A DNA stretch of 64,000 bases from GM7GCV1 sp965222065 (GTDB lineage Bacteria; Pseudomonadota; Gammaproteobacteria; Pseudomonadales; GM7GCV1). Numbering within the stretch: position 1 is the stretch's first letter; each line of letters begins with the position of its first letter. Under the pieces are notes generated by a model, which had not been told where the DNA came from, searched no databases, and was given only the letters and a program-made list of their open reading frames with translations. Of the stretch, positions 39,594-47,431 are shown in pieces. The position numbers and the translations under genes were made by a program. The stretch is from positions 1,116,001 to 1,180,000 of the forward strand of contig OZ244933.1 of the NCBI GenBank assembly GCA_965222065.1, given 5' to 3'.

Positions 39594-40307
39594 ATGGGAC
39601 GCGCATTTCAAAACCGCAAAGACTCCATGGCCAAAACGGCGGCAGTCAAAACCAGGATCTACAGCAAGTATGGTCGCGAGATTTATGTCGTGGCCAAATC
39701 GGGGGGCGTCGACCCCGCTGGCAATTTAAGTTTGCGCAGCCTGCTGGATCGTGCCAAGAAAGACCAGGTGCCCTCCCATGTGATTGAGAAAGCACTGGAC
39801 AAGGCCCAGGGTGCAGGTGGCGAGGATTTTGAGGTTGCCCGCTACGAGGGGTTTGGACCCGGTGGCTGCATGATCATTGTCGATTGCCTGACCGATAACC
39901 CCACCCGCACATTCAATGATGTACGTGTTTGTTTCAACAAGGGCGGCGGAAAATTGGGCACTCCGGGCACCTGCATGCACAGTTTTGATCACTGTGCGAT
40001 TTTCCGTTTCGAAGGCAATGATGACGAAGCCGTTCTGGAAGCGCTAATGATGGCGGATGTCGACGTGACCGATATTGAAAGTGAAGACGGCATGATCACC
40101 GTATTCACGCCGAATACTGAATATGGCAAAGCCAAAACCGCGTTAACGGATGCTCTGGGCGATATCGATTTTGATACCGACGAAATCCAGTTTGTTCCCC
40201 AGGCGACCACATCTCTTTCCGATGATGATGCCGAGCAGTTCAACACGTTTGTAGAAATGCTGGAGGACCTGGACGATGTTCAGCGCGTCTTCCATAACGT
40301 CGGCTAG
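39594..40307 (+). CDS. YebC/PmpR-family protein (YeeN-type)
   Basis: A 237-residue member of the YebC family. I see M-G-R-A-F-Q-N-R-K-D-S near the N-terminus, K-Y-G-R-E-I-Y-V-V-A-K, V-P-S-H-V-I-E-K-A-L-D-K-A, and the Y-E-G-F-G-P-G-G-C-M-I-I-V-D-C-L-T-D-N-P-T-R-T core. The family was first described as transcription regulators and more recently as ribosome-associated factors that ease stalling. The sequence looks closest to the E. coli YeeN branch. The stop is only five bases from that of convergent gdhA. Confidence 0.93.
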   Translation: MGRAFQNRKDSMAKTAAVKTRIYSKYGREIYVVAKSGGVDPAGNLSLRSLLDRAKKDQVPSHVIEKALDKAQGAGGEDFEVARYEGFGPGGCMIIVDCLTDNPTRTFNDVRVCFNKGGGKLGTPGTCMHSFDHCAIFRFEGNDDEAVLEALMMADVDVTDIESEDGMITVFTPNTEYGKAKTALTDALGDIDFDTDEIQFVPQATTSLSDDDAEQFNTFVEMLEDLDDVQRVFHNVG

Positions 40308-40312
40308 CCTGA

Positions 40313-41659
40313 CTAGATAACCCCCTGGGCCAGTATGGCACTGGCAACACGTTTAAATGCGGCTATATTTGCGCCCAGATGATAGTCAACCTGTCCATTC
40401 TGGCCTTCTCCGTCTGCTATGCACTGTCGGTGAATCTCGCGCATGATGGTTTTTAGCTCACGATCCAGCTCTTCATAACCCATCTGCGTAAACGACGCAT
40501 TTTGTGTCATCTCCAGCCCGGAAAGCGCCACGCCGCCAGCATTGGATGCCTTGCCCGGCGCATGCAGGATACCGGCTTCGCAGAAACGCTTTGTTGCCTC
40601 GGCCGTACAGGGCATATTGGCACCCTCGGCAATCAATAAAATGGACTGGTCGATCAGGGCAGCGGCATCGTCCTCATCCAGTTCGTTTTGAGTCGCACAG
40701 GGCAGGGCAATGTCGCACTCAAATTGCCAGGGTTTACCCCCATCATGCCATTTTCCGCCGCAGCGTTCGGCCATATCCTTAAGCACCTCCGTGGAATCGA
40801 ACTTGCCATCATCAAGCGCTTCCTTCACCAGTTGGGGATTGATGCCATCAGGGTTGTGATACACCCCTCGACTTGAAGAAAGCGTGATGATTTTTGCGCC
40901 CTCTTCACAGGCCTTGTGCGCCGCATGCAGCGCTACATTACCGGCACCCGAGATCGCTATGCGTTTTCCATCAAGTGTCTCATCACGAGCAGCCAGCATT
41001 TCTTCAACGAAATAAACCAGGCCAAACCCGGTAGCCTCCAATCGCACTTCGCTGCCACCGAACTCAATGTCTTTGCCCGTCAGGGCTCCGGCAAACTTGT
41101 TGGAAAGACGACGATACTGTCCGAACAGGTAACCGATTTCCCGTTGTCCCACATTGATGTCACCAGCGGGTATGTCCGTATTTTCGCCAATATGACGATA
41201 TAGCTCGCTCATAAACGCCTGGCAAAAACGCATGATTTCGTCCTCGGAACAGCCAGTGGGATCGAAGTTAGCGCCGCCCTTGCCACCGCCGATGGGCAGG
41301 CCGGTCAGTGCATTTTTGAAGGTCTGCTCAAAGGCAAGAAATTTGAGAACGGACTCGTTTACATGGGGATGAAAACGGATACCACCCTTATACGGGCCGA
41401 TAGCGCCATTGTGCTGCACTCGCCAGCCCCGGTTAACCTGTACTTTGCCTGAATCATCCTGCCAGGTGACACGAAAGGAAATAATCCGGTCCGGCTCGGC
41501 CAGGCGATAAAGCAGTTGTTGTTCCTGAAACTCGGGGTGCTTATCCATCAGCGGATAAATATCTTCTGTCACATCCTTAACCGCCTGGATAAACTCCGGC
41601 TGTCCCGGGTTGCGGTCCTCCAGCCACTGGTGAAACTGGTCGCAATATGCGTTATTCAT
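40313..41659 (-). CDS. gdhA: NADP-specific glutamate dehydrogenase
   Basis: A 448-residue hexameric-type enzyme that aminates 2-oxoglutarate to glutamate. Signatures are G-P-Y-K-G-G-I-R-F-H-P, the catalytic lysine region G-L-P-I-G-G-G-K-G-G-A-N-F-D-P, and the nucleotide-binding I-S-G-A-G-N-V-A. Length and the M-N-N-A-Y-C-D-Q-F N-terminus fit the 450-residue E. coli-type form. AAGGAGG sits five bases before ATG 41659. With amt and gcvP it reflects nitrogen assimilation, though they are not linked as an operon. Confidence 0.96.
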   Translation of the reverse strand: MNNAYCDQFHQWLEDRNPGQPEFIQAVKDVTEDIYPLMDKHPEFQEQQLLYRLAEPDRIISFRVTWQDDSGKVQVNRGWRVQHNGAIGPYKGGIRFHPHVNESVLKFLAFEQTFKNALTGLPIGGGKGGANFDPTGCSEDEIMRFCQAFMSELYRHIGENTDIPAGDINVGQREIGYLFGQYRRLSNKFAGALTGKDIEFGGSEVRLEATGFGLVYFVEEMLAARDETLDGKRIAISGAGNVALHAAHKACEEGAKIITLSSSRGVYHNPDGINPQLVKEALDDGKFDSTEVLKDMAERCGGKWHDGGKPWQFECDIALPCATQNELDEDDAAALIDQSILLIAEGANMPCTAEATKRFCEAGILHAPGKASNAGGVALSGLEMTQNASFTQMGYEELDRELKTIMREIHRQCIADGEGQNGQVDYHLGANIAAFKRVASAILAQGVI

Positions 41660-41765
41660 AGTACCTCCTTGCCTTTATTTACGCAGACTTTGGCATTTCA
41701 GTGCAACTTTTGGGCATGTTCTTGCATAAACCTTAAACAGCGACACGCTGTCCATCGAGAATTCA

Positions 41766-41798
41766 TGCAATAAAAAATCTGCCTTATTCGTCTAATAA
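41766..41798 (+). promoter_or_regulatory. Candidate ECF-type promoter for the thioredoxin-CcdA-sigma operon
   Basis: TGCAATA at 41766 and CGTCTAAT at 41789-41796 with a 16-17 bp spacer resemble ECF promoters, whose -10 often reads CGTC. The -10 lies in an inverted repeat CTTATT-cgtct-AATAAG. It is about 58 bp before the first gene of the operon, which encodes its own ECF sigma factor, so autoregulation is plausible. Confidence 0.35.
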
Positions 41799-41850
41799 GC
41801 CAGATGAGCCCGTATTGGACTTGCTCTTTTCACACAATGGAGACTTTTCG

Positions 41851-42252
41851 ATGAGACCTGCCAAAATATTTTTTCTTGCCGTATTTCTGCTTGCACCCTT
41901 TTCACTTGCCAATGCCCTGGACAAGGAATCCTTCTCCCAGGAGCGATTTGACGAGCTCACCTCCAATGGCAATACCGTACTGATCGATGTATACGCAACC
42001 TGGTGCCCTACCTGCGCCAAACAACGGGAGGTGCTGGAGGCCTATCAGGCGGCAAACCCTGACAGTAAGCTGCATATTCTGGAAGTGGACTTCGATGACC
42101 AAAAAGATGTTGTTCGTCAATTCCGTGCACCCCGTCAATCAACCCTTTACCTTTATAACGGCGCAGAACAGGTCTGGTTCAGTGTGGCTGAAACCGATGC
42201 AGATACGATTGTAGGAGAAATAGAAAAAGCGTTGGCTAGCGGTTCCGAATAG
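41851..42252 (+). CDS. Exported thioredoxin-like protein
   Basis: A 133-residue protein with a Sec signal peptide (I-F-F-L-A-V-F-L-L-A-P-F-S-L-A-N-A). The mature thioredoxin fold has active site W-C-P-T-C within V-Y-A-T-W-C-P-T-C-A-K-Q, and a cis-proline is expected in A-P-R-Q-S-T. The C-P-T-C dipeptide differs from cytoplasmic C-G-P-C and suggests a periplasmic thiol reductase or resolvase. ATG 41851 follows GGAG. The stop overlaps the next gene (TAGTG), and electrons would come from the CcdA-like partner encoded there. Confidence 0.9.
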   Translation: MRPAKIFFLAVFLLAPFSLANALDKESFSQERFDELTSNGNTVLIDVYATWCPTCAKQREVLEAYQAANPDSKLHILEVDFDDQKDVVRQFRAPRQSTLYLYNGAEQVWFSVAETDADTIVGEIEKALASGSE

Positions 42253-42962
42253 TGACTTTGGAGATTGCCTCGCTGCCGCTGGCGTTTATCGCCGGTGTGC
42301 TGAGTATCCTTTCTCCCTGTGTCTGGCCGCTGGTGCCTATCGTGATGGCATCCTCGGCCAACAAGGGGCGTTTTGGCCCCTTGTTTTTGGCGCTGGGCTT
42401 GAGCACAGCATTTGCGCTGGCAGGAGGGCTACTGACTTTTGTTCTTTTGAATATTGGCCTGTCTCCAGATGCTTTCCGCTGGTTTGGTGCCGCGATGCTG
42501 GTACTGATTGGCCTGATCCTCGTGATCAACCCATTGTCTGAATGGGTCAATTATCGACTATCAATTTTAACCAGTCGTTTTGACATAGGTGACCGTGACT
42601 CCAAATCTGCTTACGGACAGTTTGGCATTGGCATGCTGCTTGGGCTGGTTTGGCTACCCTGTGTAGGCCCAACCCTGGGAGCCGCCATTGCACTGGCCTC
42701 ACTGGGTCAGGATATGCTTTTGGCATCCATTACCATGTTTATTTTTGGTATGGGTACTGCAGTTGCGTTGGTTGCTACCGCCTATCTTTCGCAGAAAGTA
42801 TTGGACAAATTTCGTCCTGGCGTATTTGCTAATGTGGCCACTGCCAAAAAATTTTTGGGTTACCTTATGCTGATACTGGGACTTATGGTGTTTACCGGGG
42901 TCGATAAAATGCTTGAATCACTCGCTGTTCAGTACCTCCCTGACTGGGCTTTTGCACTGTGA
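42252..42962 (+). CDS. CcdA/DsbD-type transmembrane thiol transporter
   Basis: A 236-residue inner-membrane protein with six or more spans. It has both redox-active cysteines of the family: I-L-S-P-C-V-W-P-L in the first span and V-W-L-P-C-V-G-P-T-L-G in the fourth. CcdA proteins carry reducing equivalents from cytoplasmic thioredoxin to periplasmic thiol proteins, here presumably the exported thioredoxin before it. Start GTG 42252 shares a base with the preceding TAG; its TGA overlaps the GTG start of the sigma factor gene. Confidence 0.92.
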   Translation: MTLEIASLPLAFIAGVLSILSPCVWPLVPIVMASSANKGRFGPLFLALGLSTAFALAGGLLTFVLLNIGLSPDAFRWFGAAMLVLIGLILVINPLSEWVNYRLSILTSRFDIGDRDSKSAYGQFGIGMLLGLVWLPCVGPTLGAAIALASLGQDMLLASITMFIFGMGTAVALVATAYLSQKVLDKFRPGVFANVATAKKFLGYLMLILGLMVFTGVDKMLESLAVQYLPDWAFAL

Positions 42963-43447
42963 AACTTGATCGCCCTGCCCTTAATCATTTGTATCGGTAC
43001 TGCCTCGCTTTGACTGGTAATTCCGAAGATGCTTACGATCTGCTGCAGGATGCGATTGAGGCTTACCTTAGGCGCTCCAAAGAGAACCACATTGAGCAGC
43101 CTCAAGCCTATGTTAAACGTATCGCTCGAAACCGCTTTTACGACCAGGCCCGTCGCAAGAAAATTTTCCAGCTGGAAGCGCTGGAAAATCAAAACGAACT
43201 TCCCGGCATTGGGGAGGAACTGGAACAGACAATGATTGACGATCTGTTTTTAAAAAAAGTCTGGCTAACCCTTGGCCCCAAAGAGCGCGAAGTCGTTTTT
43301 CTCTGGGCAGTTGAAGGCATGACCACTGCCGAAATCGCCAGGGAAATCAACGTTCCCCTGGCCACTGTATTATCCCGGTTACACCGACTGCGTATACGAG
43401 TAAACGCAAATGAATCTTTCGCTTCAAACGGAGGCGGGCATGTCTGA
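42959..43447 (+). CDS. ECF RNA polymerase sigma factor
   Basis: A 162-residue group IV sigma factor. Region 2 (L-Y-R-Y-C-L-A-L-T-G-N-S-E-D-A-Y-D-L-L-Q-D and A-Y-V-K-R-I-A-R-N-R-F-Y-D) is followed by region 4 (L-G-P-K-E-R-E-V-V-F-L-W-A-V-E-G-M-T-T-A-E-I-A-R-E-I-N-V-P-L-A-T-V-L-S-R-L-H-R). GTG 42959 overlaps the CcdA stop as GTGA. The next gene, which starts inside its 3' end, encodes a one-span protein likely to be its anti-sigma factor. Placement with thiol-redox genes suggests a periplasmic thiol or oxidant signal. Confidence 0.93.
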   Translation: MKLDRPALNHLYRYCLALTGNSEDAYDLLQDAIEAYLRRSKENHIEQPQAYVKRIARNRFYDQARRKKIFQLEALENQNELPGIGEELEQTMIDDLFLKKVWLTLGPKEREVVFLWAVEGMTTAEIAREINVPLATVLSRLHRLRIRVNANESFASNGGGHV

Positions 43448-44054
43448 GAAAAAACCATTAAAGACTTCACTGAAAAACCTGATCAACCAGGAGTCACTTT
43501 CTGATTATCAACTAGACGAACTGGAAAAACTGCAGTCGCGAACTTCGGCGGAGAGGTTTCTGCAGCGCCGACATCTGTTATTGGGTGGCTCCGCAGCCAT
43601 TGCTGCCAGCGCATTCCTGTTTGTCGGATACCCGTCTTTCACAAACGATACTTCCGTACAGGAAGATATCATTAGGGAAGTCCTGACCAACCATATTCAT
43701 ATCCGCAAACTGGATATTGAGACCAATTCCATAAGCGAGGTCATCAACTATTTTGATCGCCTCGCATTTGCCCCTTTTCTTTCTTCGCAAATTAACAGGG
43801 CCTCCTTTGACCTGATGGGTGGCCGGTACTGCACGCTTCAGGGAGAACTTGCCAGCCAGCTATATCTCAAGAACAAAGATAACGGCGATTTGGCCACTTA
43901 CTATCTGGCCAAATACGATCGCGAACATTTTGGAGAAATTCCCAACCTATCTAGCGGTGATATTCCCAGGATTGTTTACGAGCGTGGTTACCAAATGACC
44001 ATTTGGCGCGAGTCGAATGTGGTTAATGTGTTTACCCAATCAGCAAGAGGCTAA
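43440..44054 (+). CDS. Putative anti-sigma factor, single-span membrane protein
   Basis: A 204-residue protein. The N-terminal 60 residues are cytoplasmic and helical and would bind the sigma factor. One membrane span follows (H-L-L-L-G-G-S-A-A-I-A-A-S-A-F-L-F-V-G) near 45-63. The remainder is extracytoplasmic with G-G-R-Y-C-T-L-Q-G-E-L-A-S-Q-L, which resembles the conserved tail of transmembrane anti-sigma factors and has a single cysteine that could sense thiol state. Start ATG 43440 follows GGAGG and overlaps the sigma gene by eight bases. Confidence 0.75.
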   Translation: MSEKKPLKTSLKNLINQESLSDYQLDELEKLQSRTSAERFLQRRHLLLGGSAAIAASAFLFVGYPSFTNDTSVQEDIIREVLTNHIHIRKLDIETNSISEVINYFDRLAFAPFLSSQINRASFDLMGGRYCTLQGELASQLYLKNKDNGDLATYYLAKYDREHFGEIPNLSSGDIPRIVYERGYQMTIWRESNVVNVFTQSARG

Positions 44055-44088
44055 TGGCTCGGACATTGTTTCATAGACGGAGCAATAT

Positions 44089-44110
44089 GGGAGCGGTAAG
44101 CTCCCTTTTT
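44089..44110 (+). terminator. Rho-independent terminator
   Basis: GGGAGC (44089-44094), loop GGTAA, GCTCCC (44100-44105) and TTTTT. It ends the thioredoxin-CcdA-sigma-anti-sigma operon. Confidence 0.9.
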
Positions 44111-44133
44111 ATTGCAAATAGAAAAATTTAAAA

Positions 44134-45189
44134 ATGCACATTCGAAACGCACTTTGTCTCAGTATTCTTGCCCTTAACCTTAGTATGAGCAGTAATCTTA
44201 TGGCGCAGACCACCCCGCTGACTGAATTGGAAAAATCGCCATCGGTGACCCTGACGAATGGCCTGGTTTCGGCTAGGGTCTACCTGCCGGACGAGGCGCA
44301 GGGTTTTTACCGTGGTGTCCGCTTTGACTGGGCGGGGATGATTGGCAGCCTGACCTATGCCGGCCATGATTTTTACCCGCCCTGGTTTGAGGCCATGTCA
44401 CCGGAAGTACGCGACTTTGAGAACAAGCAGGGATATGTGACAGCCTCACCACAGACGGCAGCTACCGGCCCTGTGGAAGAATTTAACGCCGAAGGAGGCG
44501 CACTGGGTTATGCCGAGGCGGCACCCGGGGAAACCTTTGTAAAAATTGGTGTAGGCGTGCTCAGGCGTCTGGATGATTCACGATACCACTTCACTGAAAA
44601 TTACCCACTGGTGGATGCCGGTGAACGCATCAATATTGTCAGGGGCAACCAGATCGAATTCCTGCATCGCATCAACGATGAGGCTTCCGGTTACGGCTAC
44701 GAGTACATCAAAACGCTTAGGCTGGAACCTGGCCAGCCAGCGCTTATCATGGAGCACCAGCTGCTAAATACGGGCAGCAAGCAGATTGATACAGAAGTCT
44801 ACAACCATAACTTTTTGAATATTGACGATTCCGGCTCATCCAAAGGGCTTACCCTGAGCGTTCCCTACAGGCTGGATAGCACCGAACTGCCCGACCCGGC
44901 GCTGGCTTCTGTTGATCAACATTCCCTGACCTATCTGGATACACCGCCTGTTGGCCAAAGCGTGCGCATGAACCTGTCCGGGTTTGGCGACAGTGCTGAG
45001 GATTACGACTTCCGAACCTATCACCAGGAGCTGGGGGCAGGCGTTCGTATCACAGGTGATCAACCCATGAGTCAGGCCGTTCTCTGGTCAGTGGCCCCGG
45101 TGATGTCCGTTGAACCCTTTATTGCGATGTCACTGGCACCGGGGGAAAGTTACAGCTGGTCTTATCGATATGAGTTTGAGGCAGACTGA
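44134..45189 (+). CDS. Exported mutarotase-fold protein
   Basis: A 351-residue protein with a Sec signal peptide (L-C-L-S-I-L-A-L-N-L-S-M-S-S-N-L-M-A). The body resembles galactose-mutarotase-like beta-sandwich proteins: Y-R-G-V-R-F-D-W-A-G near 60 and Y-E-Y-I-K-T-L-R-L, with E-H-Q-L-L-N-T-G-S-K and H-N-F-L-N-I as the candidate active-site strand. It would act on the anomeric form of a sugar, or bind one, in the periplasm; the exact reaction is not assigned. It is followed after 126 bp by the ThuA-like and lactonase genes. Confidence 0.65.
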   Translation: MHIRNALCLSILALNLSMSSNLMAQTTPLTELEKSPSVTLTNGLVSARVYLPDEAQGFYRGVRFDWAGMIGSLTYAGHDFYPPWFEAMSPEVRDFENKQGYVTASPQTAATGPVEEFNAEGGALGYAEAAPGETFVKIGVGVLRRLDDSRYHFTENYPLVDAGERINIVRGNQIEFLHRINDEASGYGYEYIKTLRLEPGQPALIMEHQLLNTGSKQIDTEVYNHNFLNIDDSGSSKGLTLSVPYRLDSTELPDPALASVDQHSLTYLDTPPVGQSVRMNLSGFGDSAEDYDFRTYHQELGAGVRITGDQPMSQAVLWSVAPVMSVEPFIAMSLAPGESYSWSYRYEFEAD

Positions 45190-45315
45190 TAGCCTTGGAT
45201 TAATGTATAACATTCGGCTTAGAGACCTGGCGGCCGGGCCAGATACTTCGTACCCGGGGGCAGATAGTTGGTGTATATTTTCTGCACTTAAATTTATTCT
45301 TTATAGAACAGTCCT

Positions 45316-46134
45316 ATGAACCCTGTAACAAATTTAGTGCACAGGCGTAGTACAACAACCTCGCATTGCATGTTTTTGACTGTGGTGTTTGTCCTGGCGA
45401 ACTTTTTCTCCACCCAGCTCCTGGCCCAGCCACAGAACACCTCTGAGGTTTACCAGTCGACTGATCGACCCCGCGCGCTGGCCCTGATCGGAGACCGTTA
45501 TCATTCCCCGGTCCACATAAGAAATGGCCTGATGATGCCACTGGCGCTGGAGAACATTCCCGTGGTTTACATTGAAAACCATGAGGCACTGACCGCCGAA
45601 GCGCTGGAAGAATTCGATCTGGTCATCTTTTTCAAGGACGGCAATATCTGGCCGAATGGCTATGAGTCGGGCTCGCAGGTCAAATGGATGACCGAGGCAC
45701 AGCAGCAGGCGATCTCGGATTTTGTGCGCAATGGCGGTGCTTTTCTGGCACTGCATAACTCGCATGGCCTTTACCCGCCAGACGGCCCCTACTACGAGCT
45801 TTTCGGTGGTGATTACGGAGGCCATCCACCTCCGGAGGAATTTATGATCCGGATCGAGGACAAGGATCACCCTATCACGGCAGGCGTTGAGGACTTCAGA
45901 ACCTACGACGAACAGCACCTGAGCAAGTTCTATCTGGATAGGGAGCATTTGCTGATGCGAAATATCTCGGATGGGAATGTATCCGCCCCCGCAGGTTGGT
46001 GGCGGGAGTTTGGAGAGGGGCGGTTTTGCTACCTTGCGCCCGGCCATACACCGGAAGCATTACAGCATCCCATGATGCAACGCCTGATTCGCAATGCCGT
46101 AAGATGGCTTACCAGACAAACCGATGACCAATAA
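45316..46134 (+). CDS. Exported ThuA-domain protein
   Basis: A 272-residue protein with an N-terminal signal peptide (T-V-V-F-V-L-A-N-F-F-S-T-Q-L-L-A). The ThuA (trehalose utilisation, class I glutamine amidotransferase-like) fold is indicated by A-L-I-G-D-R-Y-H-S, F-D-L-V-I-F-F-K-D-G, F-V-R-N-G-G-A-F-L-A-L-H-N-S-H-G and D-H-P-I-T-A-G. ThuA proteins act in catabolism of 3-keto sugars derived from disaccharides, though catalysis is not fully defined. It overlaps the start of the lactonase gene by 11 bases. Confidence 0.85.
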   Translation: MNPVTNLVHRRSTTTSHCMFLTVVFVLANFFSTQLLAQPQNTSEVYQSTDRPRALALIGDRYHSPVHIRNGLMMPLALENIPVVYIENHEALTAEALEEFDLVIFFKDGNIWPNGYESGSQVKWMTEAQQQAISDFVRNGGAFLALHNSHGLYPPDGPYYELFGGDYGGHPPPEEFMIRIEDKDHPITAGVEDFRTYDEQHLSKFYLDREHLLMRNISDGNVSAPAGWWREFGEGRFCYLAPGHTPEALQHPMMQRLIRNAVRWLTRQTDDQ

Positions 46135-47356
46135 ATATGCCTGTTTCTCACGTCGATACTTTTTCAAGCTTTCCGGGGCTGGCGCAGCGGCGTTGGCAAC
46201 CTATCCCCTAATGGCAAACGAGAGCGGGGAAAAGCGATACGCGTACGTTGGCAGCTATACGGGATATGAACCCGGGCAACTTCCCTGGGTTGGCTCAAAA
46301 CAACCCGGAGAAGGAATTAGCTGTTTTTTATTTAACCCTTCCGACGGTTCACTTACCCCCACGGGCAAGCTGATTGAGCAGGGTTCACCAACCTGGCTGG
46401 AGGTTCGCCCCAATGGCCAATTTCTGGTGGCGACCCACGAACTATCCCATCACACCGGAGTGGCCGAGGGAGTCGGCTTTGTGACCTCGTACAAAATCCT
46501 GCCTAATGGTGAGCTAGAGAAAGTCGCTACCCAATCGACTGGTGGCAGGGGTAATACCAGTGCCACCTTTGACCGGACCGGCCGCTTTTTGCTGGTGACA
46601 AGGTATTGGGAAAGTGGTATTTCGGTGCTTCCATTCAACCCGGATACCGGAGAAATCGGCGAAGTGACAGCCAGCCCCGTTCACACGGGCTCCGGACCGG
46701 ACCCCATTCGCCAGTCAGTACCGCACCCCCATGGTTTTATGGGTGACCCCCAAACCGACCTGGTATATGCCACGGATTTAGGGACGGACAAGGTGCACCA
46801 GTACCTGCTTGATACCGGGACCGGGACTCTGTCACCACAAGGTGACGTGAACCTGTCCCCGGGGAGCGGTCCACGTGGCTTAAAATTCCACCCGTCATTG
46901 AGGGTGGCCTATGTGAATTGCGAACTGAATGGCACGGTTGTGGTGTGCTCGATTGACGACGAAAAAGGACTGCAGCCGATACAGACAGAATTCTGCTACC
47001 CGGAAGACTTCGTGGCACGGGGTCACCCGGAAAATCTGGGTCGGGGCGAATTCTGGGGGGCTGAAGGTTGCCTGTCCGCGGACGGAGCTTACTACTATTA
47101 CATTTGCCGGGTTCACCAGAGCATTGCCGTTTATAAGACAGGACCTGACGGAACACTGACTTTTTCAAGCCGAACCGCGCTGGCGGATGGATCAAATGCC
47201 CGGAACCTCACCATCGACCCCAGTGGCCAATATATTCTCGTCGCGAGCCAGGATGCCAACCGTGTCGAATGTTTCCGTATCGATCCCACAAGTGGTGCAC
47301 TCAGGCTGGCGCACAGTCAGCAGGCACCCTGTGCTGCCGATGTGGCTGTTATTTGA
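46124..47356 (+). CDS. Lactonase-family (6-phosphogluconolactonase-like) beta-propeller protein, Tat-exported
   Basis: A 410-residue protein. The N-terminus S-R-R-Y-F-F-K-L-S-G-A-G-A-A-A-L has the twin-arginine pattern of a Tat signal. The rest is a seven-bladed propeller of the YbhE/Pgl lactonase family: Y-V-G-S-Y-T-G-Y, G-S-P-T-W-L-E-V-R-P-N-G-Q-F-L, R-Q-S-V-P-H-P-H-G-F and N-A-R-N-L-T-I-D-P-S-G-Q-Y. Family members hydrolyse sugar lactones. Export implies a periplasmic oxidised sugar rather than 6-phosphogluconolactone. It ends before a 30-bp palindrome. Confidence 0.88.
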   Translation: MTNKYACFSRRYFFKLSGAGAAALATYPLMANESGEKRYAYVGSYTGYEPGQLPWVGSKQPGEGISCFLFNPSDGSLTPTGKLIEQGSPTWLEVRPNGQFLVATHELSHHTGVAEGVGFVTSYKILPNGELEKVATQSTGGRGNTSATFDRTGRFLLVTRYWESGISVLPFNPDTGEIGEVTASPVHTGSGPDPIRQSVPHPHGFMGDPQTDLVYATDLGTDKVHQYLLDTGTGTLSPQGDVNLSPGSGPRGLKFHPSLRVAYVNCELNGTVVVCSIDDEKGLQPIQTEFCYPEDFVARGHPENLGRGEFWGAEGCLSADGAYYYYICRVHQSIAVYKTGPDGTLTFSSRTALADGSNARNLTIDPSGQYILVASQDANRVECFRIDPTSGALRLAHSQQAPCAADVAVI

Positions 47357-47396
47357 CCAAGTCTGTTCTTTACCATGAAGTATGCCGCTTACTTTT

Positions 47397-47426
47397 GGGG
47401 TCAGAGTAAGTTTTTACTCTGACCCC
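47397..47426. repeat. 30-bp palindrome, copy 2
   Basis: Arms GGGGTCAGAGTAA and TTACTCTGACCCC (central GTTT differs from copy 1). It lies between the convergent lactonase and phospholipase D genes, six bases from the latter's stop. Confidence 0.9.
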
Positions 47427-47431
47427 AATAC

